Shown in pieces: positions 1-9,015 of a stretch of 64,000 bases of DNA. The stretch spans positions 4,634,501-4,698,500 of the forward strand of contig CP128433.1 in assembly GCA_032615215.1 (NCBI GenBank), given 5' to 3'. Numbering within the stretch: the first letter of the stretch is position 1; each line of letters opens with the position of its first letter. Origin of the DNA: Microbulbifer sp. MKSA007. Lineage in GTDB: Bacteria > Pseudomonadota > Gammaproteobacteria > Pseudomonadales > Cellvibrionaceae. Both the position numbers and the translations under genes were made by a program. The notes beneath the pieces were generated by a model. That model was given only the letters and a program-made list of their open reading frames with translations. It ran no database searches and had not been told where the DNA came from.

Positions 1-80
1 ATCACCAGGGACGGCGCATCCCCAACATTGGTACCTTCCGGTGCAAAAATTTTGACCAAATCCAATTCACGAACAGGCAT
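1..80 (-). CDS. Stv-like domain protein, N-terminal fragment (runs off the window)
   Basis: The minus strand opens at an ATG at 78-80 and stays open to the window edge. The first residues, MPVRELDLVKIFAPEGT, match the start of the complete protein at 443-1105 (MPVREFDLVKIFAAEGT) almost residue for residue, so this is a tandem paralogue. AGG in ATAGGTGTCAT is a plausible ribosome site. Only about 26 residues are visible; its full length and whether it is intact cannot be judged here. Confidence 0.75.
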   Translation of the reverse strand, partial: MPVRELDLVKIFAPEGTNVGDAPSLV

Positions 81-442
81 ATGACACCTATCTAACGTCG
101 AGTACAGAAATAAGAGGGTCACCCCTCCAAACAAAACAACCGTACTAACAACCTACTATGACCAACCATCCATACTCAAGTTTTATTGCATGATTTTTGA
201 CATTAGTCACGAAGAGGAAAATTTTTTGGACTAAGTATTAGTCAAATAAGTGAGGTATGAAATAAATATGACAGAAATAAGGAGGAATTGAGGAAAGCAG
301 TACAGGCCTGGAAAGCTCAAAGAAGTGAGCCGTAACAAATTGGTAGATGGTGACCCATAATAAAAATGCATTCACATTTCTAGCTTAACGGACACCATCT
401 TCTCTCTACTTAAGAATTGAATACGAAGTTAAAAAACACCGA
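81..442. other. Intergenic, no gene seen
   Basis: AT-rich spacer between the two tandem Stv-like genes. It must hold the 3' untranslated end of the 443-1105 gene and the promoter of the truncated copy. I see no convincing ORF, hairpin terminator or repeat in it. Confidence 0.5.
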
Positions 443-1105
443 TTAGGTGGTTGGTCGCTGCATTTTGCAGTCCCAGGATGGGGTTCCAATAAGGATATTG
501 CTAAAACTCACTTCGCTTCGACAAAAAGAACAGTAGATATTTTCATAGTGCAGATTATTTCTATGCAGAATATTTAGAACATCCACTAAGGTGGGGTTAT
601 CCATTTTTACTCTATTGCGAATAGTCAATAAATCCGCCGACATTACCGGCTTAACCCCTTTCTTAATATAAGGTTGATGCATGGGATTATTGGGATCCAG
701 ATTTCGCACCATCTCATTGTGCTCATGGGCATTATCCACAGCCTTTTGCACATCAGCATAGCTCTCACCTTTTATAAAAGGCCGGGTAATACGCCCTAAG
801 ATCTGGCCAGTAGTTGACCCGTGATACCCCTGATATTTACTCAGGGTATAGTTATGGCAAACCTTTCCCTTACCAATCCATTCATGATATTTCGCGTTGC
901 CACTCAAGACACTACCAATACCTGGATCATTTAGAGAGTAACCATGGGGAGAAAAGAAAAAGAGGTTATCCCCTCCGTGTCCTTTGGGATAAAAAATTTG
1001 CTTAGTTGTTGCACCGTGAGCGGAAATTACCAGGTTGGGAGCATCTCCCACCTGCGTTCCTTCCGCTGCAAAAATCTTAACTAGATCAAATTCTCTGACA
1101 GGCAT
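443..1105 (-). CDS. Putative adhesin/effector with Stv-like domain
   Basis: A 220-residue protein whose N-terminal half shows LVISAHG (about residues 25-31), a Phe/Pro/Gly-rich stretch and FFFSPHGYSLNDPG (about 49-62). This pattern recalls the Stv-type putative adhesin/toxin domain, often found at the C-terminus of large polymorphic toxins or as short free-standing proteins. There is no signal peptide or membrane segment, so it is probably cytosolic or exported by a specialised route. The start is supported by GAGGAAGGGAAGT just before the ATG. A second copy begins at 80 on the same strand. No immunity gene is recognisable beside it. The family call is from motif memory and is moderate; the activity is unknown. 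Confidence 0.5.
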   Translation of the reverse strand: MPVREFDLVKIFAAEGTQVGDAPNLVISAHGATTKQIFYPKGHGGDNLFFFSPHGYSLNDPGIGSVLSGNAKYHEWIGKGKVCHNYTLSKYQGYHGSTTGQILGRITRPFIKGESYADVQKAVDNAHEHNEMVRNLDPNNPMHQPYIKKGVKPVMSADLLTIRNRVKMDNPTLVDVLNILHRNNLHYENIYCSFCRSEVSFSNILIGTPSWDCKMQRPTT

Positions 1106-1502
1106 ACTTCCCTTCCTCTCACTTCTTATTTTGTTGAGGCTTACTGACTAGCGCTCTGTGACAAAGGCTACTATGGCTTATTGGATATTTGCTAGAGGTG
1201 TGAAATACAAAAAATACCAGGCAAGGGAGCTACAAATATCCAAGCTATACAGCTAAACCCTCTTAAACAAAGGAGAAAAGAAAACGTTCCCAAAATAGCG
1301 GCATTTAATTAGAACCATCGTACCCTTTTTGAGCGGCAGTATTCGCAGTTATTTTGGCTGAAATGGCCCAAGTGCTGCCAAAATAGGCAGGTAAGAGAAA
1401 CTAACCTCAGGAAGAATTATGCGCCAATACCCGCAAACCAGTCTGACTAAAAAGAACTAGCTTCAAGAAAATCAATTGGAAAAATGAAAGCCTTTACTAC
1501 TG
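1106..1502. other. Intergenic, no gene seen
   Basis: About 400 bases between the Stv-like gene and the first FNR-type gene, both on the minus strand. It contains the presumed promoter of the Stv-like gene near 1106-1200. I see no ORF with a credible ribosome site, and no clear terminator. Confidence 0.45.
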
Positions 1503-2224
1503 TCAATCGTAGCCGCAATGGGTTCCAGCCAATTCACTCAACGCCAACAAGTCAAGGATTTCAACCATTCGACCACTAACATTCACCAGGCCATCTCGCT
1601 GAAAACGCGAAAATAAACGGCTCACCGTCTCCGCTGTTAACCCCAAGTAATTGGCGATGTCCATCCTCGGCATAGAAAGTACAAATTCACGGGGGAGTAA
1701 CCACGACATGCATAGCGACTGGAAATATTAATCAACAATGCCGCTAAGCGGGCATCAGCAGCACGCTTTCCCAGCAACATTAAGATTTCATTTTCCTGCC
1801 GCAACTCTTCGGAAAAAATGCTATAGATTTGCTGCTGCAGTGCTGGAACTTCCTGAGCTAAGGTTTCCAGTTGGTCAAATGGCAACAAGCACACACTGCT
1901 GTCTTCCAGCGCCTCCGCATAACTGGGGTGAACCCGACTACTATAAGCATCGAGCCCCAACAGCTCACCAGGAAGGGCGAAATGTGTTACCTGGATATTC
2001 CCATCTGCACCAATGACTACCGTTTTGACACTTCCAGAGCGAATCGCATAGAGATTTTGGAAAGGGTCACCTGCTCGATACAAGGTTTCACCCGCTTTAA
2101 TTACCTTTTTCTTGCGGGTAACACGTTCAAGCCGATCAATATCCGCCTGCACCAGCCCTGCAGGCAAGCACAAACGCCTGACTGAACAGTTACTACAACT
2201 TACGGCCTGCGCTGACTTGGTCAT
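1503..2224 (-). pseudogene. fnr: FNR/ANR-type oxygen-sensing regulator, copy 1 (single frameshift)
   Basis: Two overlapping reading frames together encode a full FNR-family protein of about 240 residues. The first part has the N-terminal cluster cysteines (SCSNCSVRRLC), the cAMP-like sensor domain and a central Cys (SSVCLLPF). The second has the helix-turn-helix (DIANYLGLTAETVSRLFSRFQ). The frame breaks at a G run on the plus strand (1691-1695): one more base gives SPREFVLSMPR, the usual FNR sequence just before the DNA-binding domain. FNR proteins carry an oxygen-labile [4Fe-4S] cluster and bind TTGAT-N4-ATCAA sites. A close paralogue lies at 4638-5365 and is broken elsewhere. The break is either a real mutation or a homopolymer error; the rest of the gene shows no decay. 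Confidence 0.85.
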
Positions 2225-2393
2225 AGCTAGGCAACCAAATTCTTTTACTGACAGTAATACTATTGCCGGCCATGAATCAGCTTTTTGACTCTTTCATAAA
2301 CGGCTTGTCCTGGTAAATACACTCCATAATACTAAGCAACACACATGGTAGTTAGTAACTTGCCCTATGTGCTAAATTCGTAAAGTTAAAAGA

Positions 2394-3260
2394 TTAAAAT
2401 TCAGGTAAAAAGCTTTCGATTACCATTCGTTGCTGTTTTTTACCATCCTGATCCAAGCCGCTCTTAAAATTGCAAAGTTCATTGGCCCACTTGGATGTTC
2501 TGACCCGAATAGGTGGCTCCTCAGCCTGTACCACTTGTAAAACCACGTCGGCTACTTGGTCAGATGTCTGGTATATCTCAGCTGTCTGCTCTGGGCTTCG
2601 CGACCTCATACCACCAATATACTGATTGAAGACCCCCTGGTATTCATCTTCGGGATACCCCTGGCTCCGCTCCAACTGCGAAAGCACATTATTGGCAAAC
2701 TCTGAGTGGATTCCACCGGGCTCGACAGCGGTAAAATTAATATTAAAGGCAGGGGTTATATAACTTGCCAGAGCCTCTGTATAACCCTCAACAGCAAACT
2801 TTGCCGCACAATACAGCTCATTGAACGGCTGCCCAACTAGCCCCCCCACTGACGAAATATTGATAACGTGTCCACTACGAGCTTCGCGCATATGGGGTAA
2901 AACTGCTTTAGTGCAGCGAACTACACCGAGGTAGTTCACATCCGTCACCCAACGTATCTCTTCTTCGCTGGCGTGTTCAGTGGTCTTTACAAAACCAGCG
3001 CCAGCATTGTTGATCAATAAATCGATACGCCCAGCATCCCGGATAATGGTATCGACGCAGTTCTGAATACTATCAGAATCTGTTACATCCAATTCCATCA
3101 CTTCGAGAGCCGCCCCCTGAGGAGCGGCATTTATCAGCTGGTCGGCCTTGGAGAGATCTCTCATGGTGGCAAAGACCCTAAACCCCTGCTTGGCCATTTG
3201 CAGCGCCAGACTCTGCCCCAGCCCTGTAGAAGTCCCGGTAATCAAGGCAACCTTACTCAT
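2394..3260 (-). CDS. Short-chain dehydrogenase/reductase, classical type
   Basis: A 288-residue Rossmann-fold oxidoreductase. It shows the nucleotide-binding TGTSTGLG near the N-terminus, NNAG around residue 85, a catalytic Ser in INISSVGG and the YxxxK pair in LYCAAKFAVEGYTEAL. The N-terminal motif favours NADP(H). The substrate cannot be told from sequence. It sits between the two fnr copies but reads from its own promoter region, which carries GTAAAC-N4-CAGTG elements (3298-3354) like those between the MBL lipoprotein and TetR genes at 43.2 kb. This suggests control by that TetR regulator or a relative. Confidence 0.85.
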   Translation of the reverse strand: MSKVALITGTSTGLGQSLALQMAKQGFRVFATMRDLSKADQLINAAPQGAALEVMELDVTDSDSIQNCVDTIIRDAGRIDLLINNAGAGFVKTTEHASEEEIRWVTDVNYLGVVRCTKAVLPHMREARSGHVINISSVGGLVGQPFNELYCAAKFAVEGYTEALASYITPAFNINFTAVEPGGIHSEFANNVLSQLERSQGYPEDEYQGVFNQYIGGMRSRSPEQTAEIYQTSDQVADVVLQVVQAEEPPIRVRTSKWANELCNFKSGLDQDGKKQQRMVIESFLPEF

Positions 3261-3297
3261 TGCTCTCTCCTCAGTATCTGTTAGTCAATCTCAAAAT

Positions 3298-3354
3298 GTA
3301 AACTACTCAGTGCAGCATACACATGAATAGCAGAAAGTAAACCGATCAGTGTAT
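3298..3354. promoter_or_regulatory. TetR-operator-like elements upstream of the SDR gene
   Basis: Two related elements lie 38-94 bases upstream of the SDR start: GTAAACTACTCAGTGCAG from 3298 and GTAAACCGATCAGTGTAT from 3337. They closely resemble GTAAACTATACAGTGCAG (from 43212) and GTAAACTATATAGTGTA (from 43252), which lie between a tetR gene and its divergent neighbour. The similarity is seen directly; the role as a repressor site is inferred. Confidence 0.5.
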
Positions 3355-3562
3355 TTTCTGGCAATATATCTGGCTGCAGCTAAACAATAGGGCTGGCGAG
3401 TCAGAATAAGCCGTAAAATAAGCTCCGCCAGCTTTATTCTCAGAGGGCGTAACCTGATACCATTAGCGCCCTTCTATAGCCCAGACAGTTTCTGTGAATC
3501 GGAATGTTGGATAGCCTCCGGCGCATTCACGTTCACAGGTAGTCCCGCAACAAGGTATTTCT

Positions 3563-4585
3563 ATGTCCATTGCCGATTTGAACTTTTTGAAAGCACTGCC
3601 AAAAGCCGAGCTTCATCTCCATATCGAGGGTTCACTGGAACCGGAGCTAATGTTCGAGTTGAGCAAGCGCAACAATATTGAAATTCCCTTTTCCAGTATT
3701 GAGGAAATTAAAGCTGCTTATAAATTTCATAATTTACAGTCGTTCCTCGATATTTATTATCAAGGCGCTTCGGTCCTGATCCATGAGCAGGATTTTTATG
3801 ATCTGACCATGGCTTATCTCAAGCGCTGTCGTGAAGACAATGTTGTCCACACAGAGATCTTCTTTGACCCCCAAACCCATACAGAGAGGGGCATTGATAT
3901 CGGTGTGGTTATCAAGGGCATTAACAGCGCTCTTGATGATGCAAGAAATGAGTGGGGAATAAGTAGTCACCTTATTTTGTGCTTCTTACGCCACCTGAGT
4001 GAAGAGGAAGCAATTGCCACCTTGGAAGCGGCAAAACCATACCTCAACTTAATAAAAGGTGTAGGACTGGACTCTTCTGAGCTGGGTCATCCACCCAGCA
4101 AATTTGAAAACGTTTTTGCTATGGCCAAAGAGCTAGAGCTTGAGAGAGTTGCCCACGCTGGTGAAGAGGGGCCTGCCGATTATATCGTAGAGGCTCTCGA
4201 TCTTCTGGACGTGAGCCGTATCGACCATGGGGTTCGCTGCGTTGAGGACGAAGCACTAATTGAGCGCCTGAAAGCGGAAAATATCCCCCTGACCGTTTGC
4301 CCGCTCTCCAATACCGCACTCTGTGTCTACGACAATATGGACCAACACCCGATTTTGTCACTCCTCGAGCGCGGCCTGTGTGTCACTGTTAATGCAGATG
4401 ATCCCGCTTACTTTGGCGGTTACGTTAATAAAAATTATCTGGCCCTTAGCGAAAGTCTGGGCATGACTAAAGAGCAGGCGAAAAAACTGGCCCTGAATAG
4501 TTTTAAAGCGAGCTACATTTCAGAGGCAGATAAAGAAAAGTGGGCGGAGGCAATATCAGCAGTCGAAACGGTTGCTGAAGTTTAG
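3563..4585 (+). CDS. Adenine deaminase of the adenosine deaminase-like family
   Basis: A 340-residue TIM-barrel metal hydrolase. Zinc ligands and catalytic residues are visible: H18 and H20 in ELHLHIEGSL, H198/E201 in HAGEEG, H222 in IDHGVR and D279/D280 in NADDPAYFGGY. The DDPAYFGGY ending and GVGLDSSE stretch match the bacterial/fungal adenine deaminase branch rather than classical adenosine deaminase, so the likely reaction is adenine + water to hypoxanthine + ammonia in purine salvage. The start has AAGG seven bases upstream. It is a single-gene unit facing fnr copy 2, with a shared hairpin terminator between them. Adenosine deaminase is the main alternative. Confidence 0.85.
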   Translation: MSIADLNFLKALPKAELHLHIEGSLEPELMFELSKRNNIEIPFSSIEEIKAAYKFHNLQSFLDIYYQGASVLIHEQDFYDLTMAYLKRCREDNVVHTEIFFDPQTHTERGIDIGVVIKGINSALDDARNEWGISSHLILCFLRHLSEEEAIATLEAAKPYLNLIKGVGLDSSELGHPPSKFENVFAMAKELELERVAHAGEEGPADYIVEALDLLDVSRIDHGVRCVEDEALIERLKAENIPLTVCPLSNTALCVYDNMDQHPILSLLERGLCVTVNADDPAYFGGYVNKNYLALSESLGMTKEQAKKLALNSFKASYISEADKEKWAEAISAVETVAEV

Positions 4586-4594
4586 TGGATTGGG

Positions 4595-4632
4595 TAGTGT
4601 CCTGACTGACTATAAAGCCAGGACACTATTTA
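4595..4632. terminator. Hairpin terminator between adenine deaminase and fnr copy 2
   Basis: A perfect 10-bp stem TAGTGTCCTG / CAGGACACTA (4595-4604 and 4619-4628) followed by TTTAAAAATT lies between two convergent genes. It probably serves the adenine deaminase gene and may work in both directions. Confidence 0.7.
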
Positions 4633-4637
4633 AAAAT

Positions 4638-5365
4638 TCAGTCTTCATCATAACCACAGTGAGTACCCGCTAGCTCACTGAGTTCAATTAAATTAATAAT
4701 CTCAACTGATCGACCACTCACCTTAATTAATTTTTCTCGCTGAAAACGCGAGAAAAGCCGGCTGACAGTTTCCGCTGTCAAACCCAAATAATTGGCGATA
4801 TCAGTGCGCGGCATCGATAAAACAAACGCACTGTGAGAGTATCCACGACGAGCGTAACGGCTGGAAATATTAATCAGAAGAGCCGCCAAACGAGTATCGG
4901 CAGAGCGCTTGCCCAACAACATTAAAATATCGTTTTCCTGGCGCAACTCTTCAGAAAAAATGCTGTAAATCTGCTGCTGCAGGGCTGTCACCTGCTGGGC
5001 CAAAATTTCCAGTTGAGTAAAAGGCAGCAGGCAAACACTGCTGTCTTCCAATGCTTCCGCATAACTCGGATGTACCCGAGTACTGTAGGCATCCAGACCG
5101 AGCAGTTCCCCAGGTAAAGCGAAGTGGGTGACCTGAGTGTCACCATCTGCAGCAATCACCACAGTTTTAAAACTGCCAGAGCGAATTGCATAGAGATTGG
5201 CAAATGGATCGCCAGCTCGGTAAAGGGTCTCCCCGCTTTAATTATTTTCTTTCGACGCGTGATCTGCTCTAGCCGATCAATATCAGACTGACACAAACCA
5301 GCTGGCAAGCACAAACGCCTGACTGAACAGTTGCCGCAACTAACAGCTGTAGAGGAATCCATCAT
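4638..5365 (-). pseudogene. fnr: FNR/ANR-type oxygen-sensing regulator, copy 2 (single frameshift)
   Basis: Together, two frames (5365 down to about 5230, then on to 4638) give a complete FNR-like protein of about 242 residues: cluster cysteines SCGNCSVRRLC, central Cys in SSVCLLPF, and helix-turn-helix DIANYLGLTAETVSRLF. The break is at a C run on the plus strand (5231-5234). One more base would restore KAGETLYRAGDPFANLYAIRSG, exactly as in copy 1. It lies directly downstream of hemN in the same orientation, a common arrangement for ANR/FNR genes, so this copy is probably the ancestral one. As given, the zero-frame product would stop after about 69 residues. The rest of the gene looks well preserved, so a sequencing error is a real possibility. 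Confidence 0.85.
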
Positions 5366-5400
5366 ACTAAACCGGTCGGTAAACTAATTTGCCGCAATTG

Positions 5401-5420
5401 TAACGGCTGTCGAGCCGTTA
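5401..5420. other. Perfect hairpin between hemN and fnr copy 2
   Basis: TAACGGCT-GTCG-AGCCGTTA forms an 8-bp perfect stem with a four-base loop just after the hemN stop and 36 bases before the fnr start. There is no T run, so it may attenuate or stabilise transcript rather than terminate it. Confidence 0.5.
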
Positions 5421-5435
5421 GTCTCCTGCCGGTAG

Positions 5436-6818
5436 CTATAGAACACGTGAATATTTCGCATCTGTTTCTTGACTGTGCAAATACATATCAAATGCAGCGG
5501 CAACATTTCTCACGAACCAGCGGCCTTCCTCGGTAACAATAATATTTTCGTTATCCTGATAAATTAGACCATCGTCAAACATAGGCTGTAAGCGCGCTAA
5601 TTCCTCAGAGAAATACTCCTCAAAGGAAGCACCTATACGCTGTTCAACAAGGTTTTTATCCAGGCGCAAACGACACATTAATTCACTAATAATCCACTGG
5701 CGCAAACGATCTTCATCATCCATTAACCAGCCGCGGCAGGCTGCAGATTTCCCTTCTCCAATCGCCTGAGTATATTCTTTTAGGCGATGTAAATTTTGCC
5801 AGTAGCCATCGCGACTGTAGCTGATCGCCGATGCCCCCAGACCGACCAAAGCATCTGCCGGCATTAGGGTGTAACCCTGGAAATTGCGCTGCAGCATACC
5901 GGCATGGGCTGCCTTAGCCAGTTCATCCCCAGGACGGGCAAAGTGATCCATCCCCAAAAATTCATACCCCGCCTTACCCAGGTGCTCTACAGCCGCCAGC
6001 TGCATCACCACTTTTTCTGCGGCAGAAGGGATTAAATCCGTATCAATTAGGCGCTGGGCCTTAAATCGGTGTGGCAGGTGTGCATAGTGATAGAGAGCGA
6101 TGCGATCCGGTTGCAGCTCCAGCACTTTATCCAAAGTACTGTGCAGGCTGCTCAGCCCCTGCTTGGGTAGTCCGTAAATCAGGTCGTAGGAAATGGACTC
6201 AAACCCGCGCTCACGCGCCGCTACGGTCAACTCCGTAACTTGGTCGGCACTGCAGATACGATTGATTGAACGCTGAACTTCGATATCGAAATCCTGCACC
6301 CCCAGGCTCAAGCGGTTAAAACCCAGTTCTCGCAGGGTATCCAGGGTCTCTAACTCAAGGGTACGTGGATCGGCCTCAATACTGTATTCAACCCCGTCGC
6401 CAGGGCGCAAATCAAAAACTTCAGCCAGCCCTCCCATTAAGCGACGCATATCACTATCACTCAAGAATGTCGGTGTACCACCGCCCAAGTGCAATTGGGT
6501 AACGGGGACATCAGCCACCTTATCCCGGTACCACTGGGCTTCCTGTAGCAAGTGATCCAGATAACTGGAAGCCAGTCCATACTGGTGAGTAATTACTTTA
6601 TTACAAGCGCAGAAGTAACAGAGAGAACGGCAAAAAGGAATATGAACATAAAGGGACAAACTGCGAATATCCTGCAGCGCTGCCCAGGGCTCAATTCCAT
6701 TTAATGTGTGAAAACGATCGGCGGTAGGATATGAGGTGTAGCGCGGGCAGGGTCCGCTATAACGGGATAAGAGTTCTTCAGACAACCCTCCCACGGGGCT
6801 TTTAATCTCTTGCTTCAT
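5436..6818 (-). CDS. hemN: Oxygen-independent coproporphyrinogen III oxidase (radical SAM)
   Basis: A 460-residue cytosolic radical-SAM enzyme that decarboxylates coproporphyrinogen III to protoporphyrinogen IX during low-oxygen heme synthesis. The sequence shows YVHIPFCRSLCYFCAC, containing the CxxxCxxC cluster motif, then LHLGGGTPTFL and EADPRTL typical of HemN. Its length fits HemN (about 450-460) rather than the shorter HemW. It is followed by fnr copy 2 and preceded by ompW, also on the minus strand, in an anaerobic-response cluster. A hairpin terminator separates it from ompW, so it should have its own promoter in 6819-6865. I found no perfect FNR box there. Confidence 0.95.
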   Translation of the reverse strand: MKQEIKSPVGGLSEELLSRYSGPCPRYTSYPTADRFHTLNGIEPWAALQDIRSLSLYVHIPFCRSLCYFCACNKVITHQYGLASSYLDHLLQEAQWYRDKVADVPVTQLHLGGGTPTFLSDSDMRRLMGGLAEVFDLRPGDGVEYSIEADPRTLELETLDTLRELGFNRLSLGVQDFDIEVQRSINRICSADQVTELTVAARERGFESISYDLIYGLPKQGLSSLHSTLDKVLELQPDRIALYHYAHLPHRFKAQRLIDTDLIPSAAEKVVMQLAAVEHLGKAGYEFLGMDHFARPGDELAKAAHAGMLQRNFQGYTLMPADALVGLGASAISYSRDGYWQNLHRLKEYTQAIGEGKSAACRGWLMDDEDRLRQWIISELMCRLRLDKNLVEQRIGASFEEYFSEELARLQPMFDDGLIYQDNENIIVTEEGRWFVRNVAAAFDMYLHSQETDAKYSRVL

Positions 6819-6865
6819 ATTAATTCACACCTCGTTCGGTAGTTTGCTTGGAAATCCGACACAAA

Positions 6866-6913
6866 CAAAAAAGCAGCCACCGGGTCTTCGACCAGAAAAC
6901 CACAGTGACTGCT
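6866..6913 (-). terminator. Rho-independent terminator after ompW
   Basis: Read on the minus strand, an 11-bp stem (AGCAGTCACTG with CGGTGGCTGCT, including G-U pairs) is followed by TTTTTT. It lies 29 bases beyond the ompW stop codon. Confidence 0.75.
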
Positions 6914-6941
6914 CTACCCCAGACCTATTTATTGCTACCTT

Positions 6942-7640
6942 TTAGAAGCGGTAGCCCAGACCAGCCATGTAAACCAGCGGATCAATATCCACATTGGCAG
7001 TCACTTCACCCAGGCCAGGTACTTTGACTTTGGCGTCGGTCTCGATGTCCATCCAGAACACAGACATATTGAACAGCCAGCGTTGATCGGCACCGAAGGT
7101 AAAATCGATACCGGCTTCTGCTGCCAGGCCAAATGAATTGTCCAGGGACAGTTCTGCATCACCGGTGGCGCCAAGGCCTTCGAAAGCGCTATCGGCGGTG
7201 CTGCTGATTTCTTCATCAAAGAAAGCGGTGTAGTTCACACCCAGGCCAACATACGGCTGAATGTTGGACTGTGGCTCCATCGGATACCATTGAACCAACA
7301 GAGTCGGCGGCAAGTGCTTGGTTTCCCCCAGGTTGAAACTGCCCAGGCCCTCGCCAACAACTTCGATATCGTGGCTGAACGGCGTTGCGGCAACCAGTTC
7401 CAAACCCCAATGATCGCGGAACATGTAGACGCCGGTCAGGCCCAGTGCGGAACCGTTATCCACATCAACACCAGTTTGGTCGATGCCGGTTCCATTCAAG
7501 GAAAGTACGCTGGAATTAGCATCGGGTGCTACAGTGGCCATGCCACCGCGCAGAATTAAACTGCCTTGTTCATAGGCCAGTGCGGGTGCAGAAAGTACGG
7601 CGGTCAAAGCGGCTGTCGCACAAGCAGTTATACGATTCAT
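6942..7640 (-). CDS. ompW: OmpW-family outer membrane beta-barrel protein
   Basis: About 232 residues with a signal peptide (MNRITACATAALTAVLSAPALA), the OmpW-like opening YEQGSLILRGGMATVAPD, LPPTLLVQWYP and a C-terminal YMAGLGYRF with terminal Phe for barrel assembly. OmpW forms a small eight-strand barrel with a hydrophobic channel. I chose the start at 7640 because GGAGAAGTTA precedes it; an in-frame upstream ATG at 7667 has no such site. A perfect FNR box stands about 108-121 bases upstream, consistent with the known FNR control of ompW in enterobacteria. Confidence 0.9.
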   Translation of the reverse strand: MNRITACATAALTAVLSAPALAYEQGSLILRGGMATVAPDANSSVLSLNGTGIDQTGVDVDNGSALGLTGVYMFRDHWGLELVAATPFSHDIEVVGEGLGSFNLGETKHLPPTLLVQWYPMEPQSNIQPYVGLGVNYTAFFDEEISSTADSAFEGLGATGDAELSLDNSFGLAAEAGIDFTFGADQRWLFNMSVFWMDIETDAKVKVPGLGEVTANVDIDPLVYMAGLGYRF

Positions 7641-7719
7641 TAACTTCTCCATAAAGCGATTAGGCATTTTTCCCGACTCAGGAAGGGCCCCCCTCCAGGC
7701 ACAATCACAAGTCGCGGAC

Positions 7720-7761
7720 AGGTTACTCGCTGACTGCTTGAGACTGCTTGATCCAAATCAA
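7720..7761 (-). promoter_or_regulatory. FNR-dependent promoter of ompW
   Basis: TTGATCCAAATCAA at 7748-7761 is a perfect FNR box (TTGAT-N4-ATCAA). Reading towards ompW, TAACCT lies 21 bases after the box, which places the box centre near -41, the class II activator position. The two FNR-type genes are 2.4 and 5.5 kb away. Confidence 0.75.
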
Positions 7762-8037
7762 GCTGCCGAATTACCTGGAAAAAAATCCATTGGAATGTGC
7801 AGCAGCAAGATAGTTGCGCTGTTTAAGGGAGACCCGTTTCCGGGAAGGGGCGGGGAAGATAGCGGCTCAGAAAGTCCGAGGGAACCGAGCACTCAATGGT
7901 ATTTGATACGATCTTGCCAAATTGAGAACTACCGCAAATTTTTTCTTTAGATGACAGAGTTGAGGACAAGCAAACCAGGCCAAAACTGCACCACTGCCGA
8001 CATTGCCAGACTGTGGTGCAAGGCCTTTAAACAGACG

Positions 8038-8943
8038 CTAAGTAAGGCTGCCCGCCGGGCGCCGGAACATATTCTGAATACTGGAGAAATCCAGTTGCTG
8101 GTTTTCCTCACTGGCGCCATGCAGCTGGAAAAGATTTTTCGCCAGGGCTCCCATCGGAGTAGAGGATGCACTGGTTGAGGCGGCATCCATAGCCAGTCCC
8201 AGGTCCTTGAGCATCAATGCCACACTGAAACCGCCGGCATAGCCCTTTGCCGAAGGCACGCTCTCCATAGTGCCCGGGTAGGGATTGTAGTTAGCCAGGG
8301 ACCAATTATTACCCGAACTTTCCTGCATAATATCGCTCAGTACCTTGGCATCCAGCCCCTTATCCACTCCCAGCTGTAAAGCTTCTGCGGTACCGGTCAT
8401 ATGGATCGCGAGCAACAGATTGTTGCAGATCTTTGCCACCTGCCCGGCACCGGCAGCACCGGCGAGGAATATCTTGCTGCCCATCACCTGCAGCGGGGCC
8501 CGCGCTGCATCAAATGCCGCTTCATCCCCGCCGCACATAAAGCAAAGCGTCCCCGCCTGTGCCGCAGCTGTACCACCGGATACCGGAGCATCTATCGCTC
8601 TCAACCCACGCTCCCCGGCAGCCAGGCTGACCAGGCAGGCGTCCTCTGCAGAGATAGTCGAACAGTCGATAACCAGGGTATCGGCCGGGAGTTGTTGCAA
8701 CAGCCCAGCCTCTCCCAGGTAGAGCCCTTTCACCGCGTCGCCACTGGGCAACATGGAAATTACGATATCCGCGCCCTCAACAGCCTGTTGGGCACTGTCA
8801 CAGGGCAGGCAGCCATCTCGCTGTGCCTGTTCCAGAGCAACAGGGCTCAAATCAAATGCCGCTACGGTATAGCCGGCCTTCGCCAAGTTGGCAGCCATGG
8901 GGCCACCCATATTACCCAAACCAAAAAAGGCTATCTTTTCCAT
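8038..8943 (-). CDS. mmsB: 3-hydroxyisobutyrate dehydrogenase
   Basis: About 301 residues. It shows the N-terminal NAD-binding GLGNMGGPMAANLAKAG, the beta-hydroxyacid dehydrogenase signature DAPVSGGTAAAQAGTL and the catalytic-lysine region GQVAKICNNLLLAIHM. It oxidises 3-hydroxyisobutyrate to methylmalonate semialdehyde in valine degradation. The preceding co-directional gene encodes the hydrolase that makes 3-hydroxyisobutyrate, 72 bases upstream, so the two steps are probably one transcript. ATG at 8943 has AGGGAG eight bases ahead; a GTG at 8952 overlaps that site and is less likely. Confidence 0.93.
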   Translation of the reverse strand: MEKIAFFGLGNMGGPMAANLAKAGYTVAAFDLSPVALEQAQRDGCLPCDSAQQAVEGADIVISMLPSGDAVKGLYLGEAGLLQQLPADTLVIDCSTISAEDACLVSLAAGERGLRAIDAPVSGGTAAAQAGTLCFMCGGDEAAFDAARAPLQVMGSKIFLAGAAGAGQVAKICNNLLLAIHMTGTAEALQLGVDKGLDAKVLSDIMQESSGNNWSLANYNPYPGTMESVPSAKGYAGGFSVALMLKDLGLAMDAASTSASSTPMGALAKNLFQLHGASEENQQLDFSSIQNMFRRPAGSLT

Positions 8944-9015
8944 AAAAGCCACTCCCTATTTTGTTGTTGGTATCCCTGGCGATTAACAGCCCGGGACGCT
9001 CGGTAAATACGATAT

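Noticed and set aside
1691..1695. Programmed frameshifting in fnr copy 1
   Set aside because: The site is not a standard slippery heptamer and the paralogue reads through without it; a lost base is simpler.
8401..9006. 201-codon ORF antisense to mmsB
   Set aside because: The minus-strand mmsB is a clear enzyme with conserved motifs; the antisense product has no recognisable features or ribosome site.
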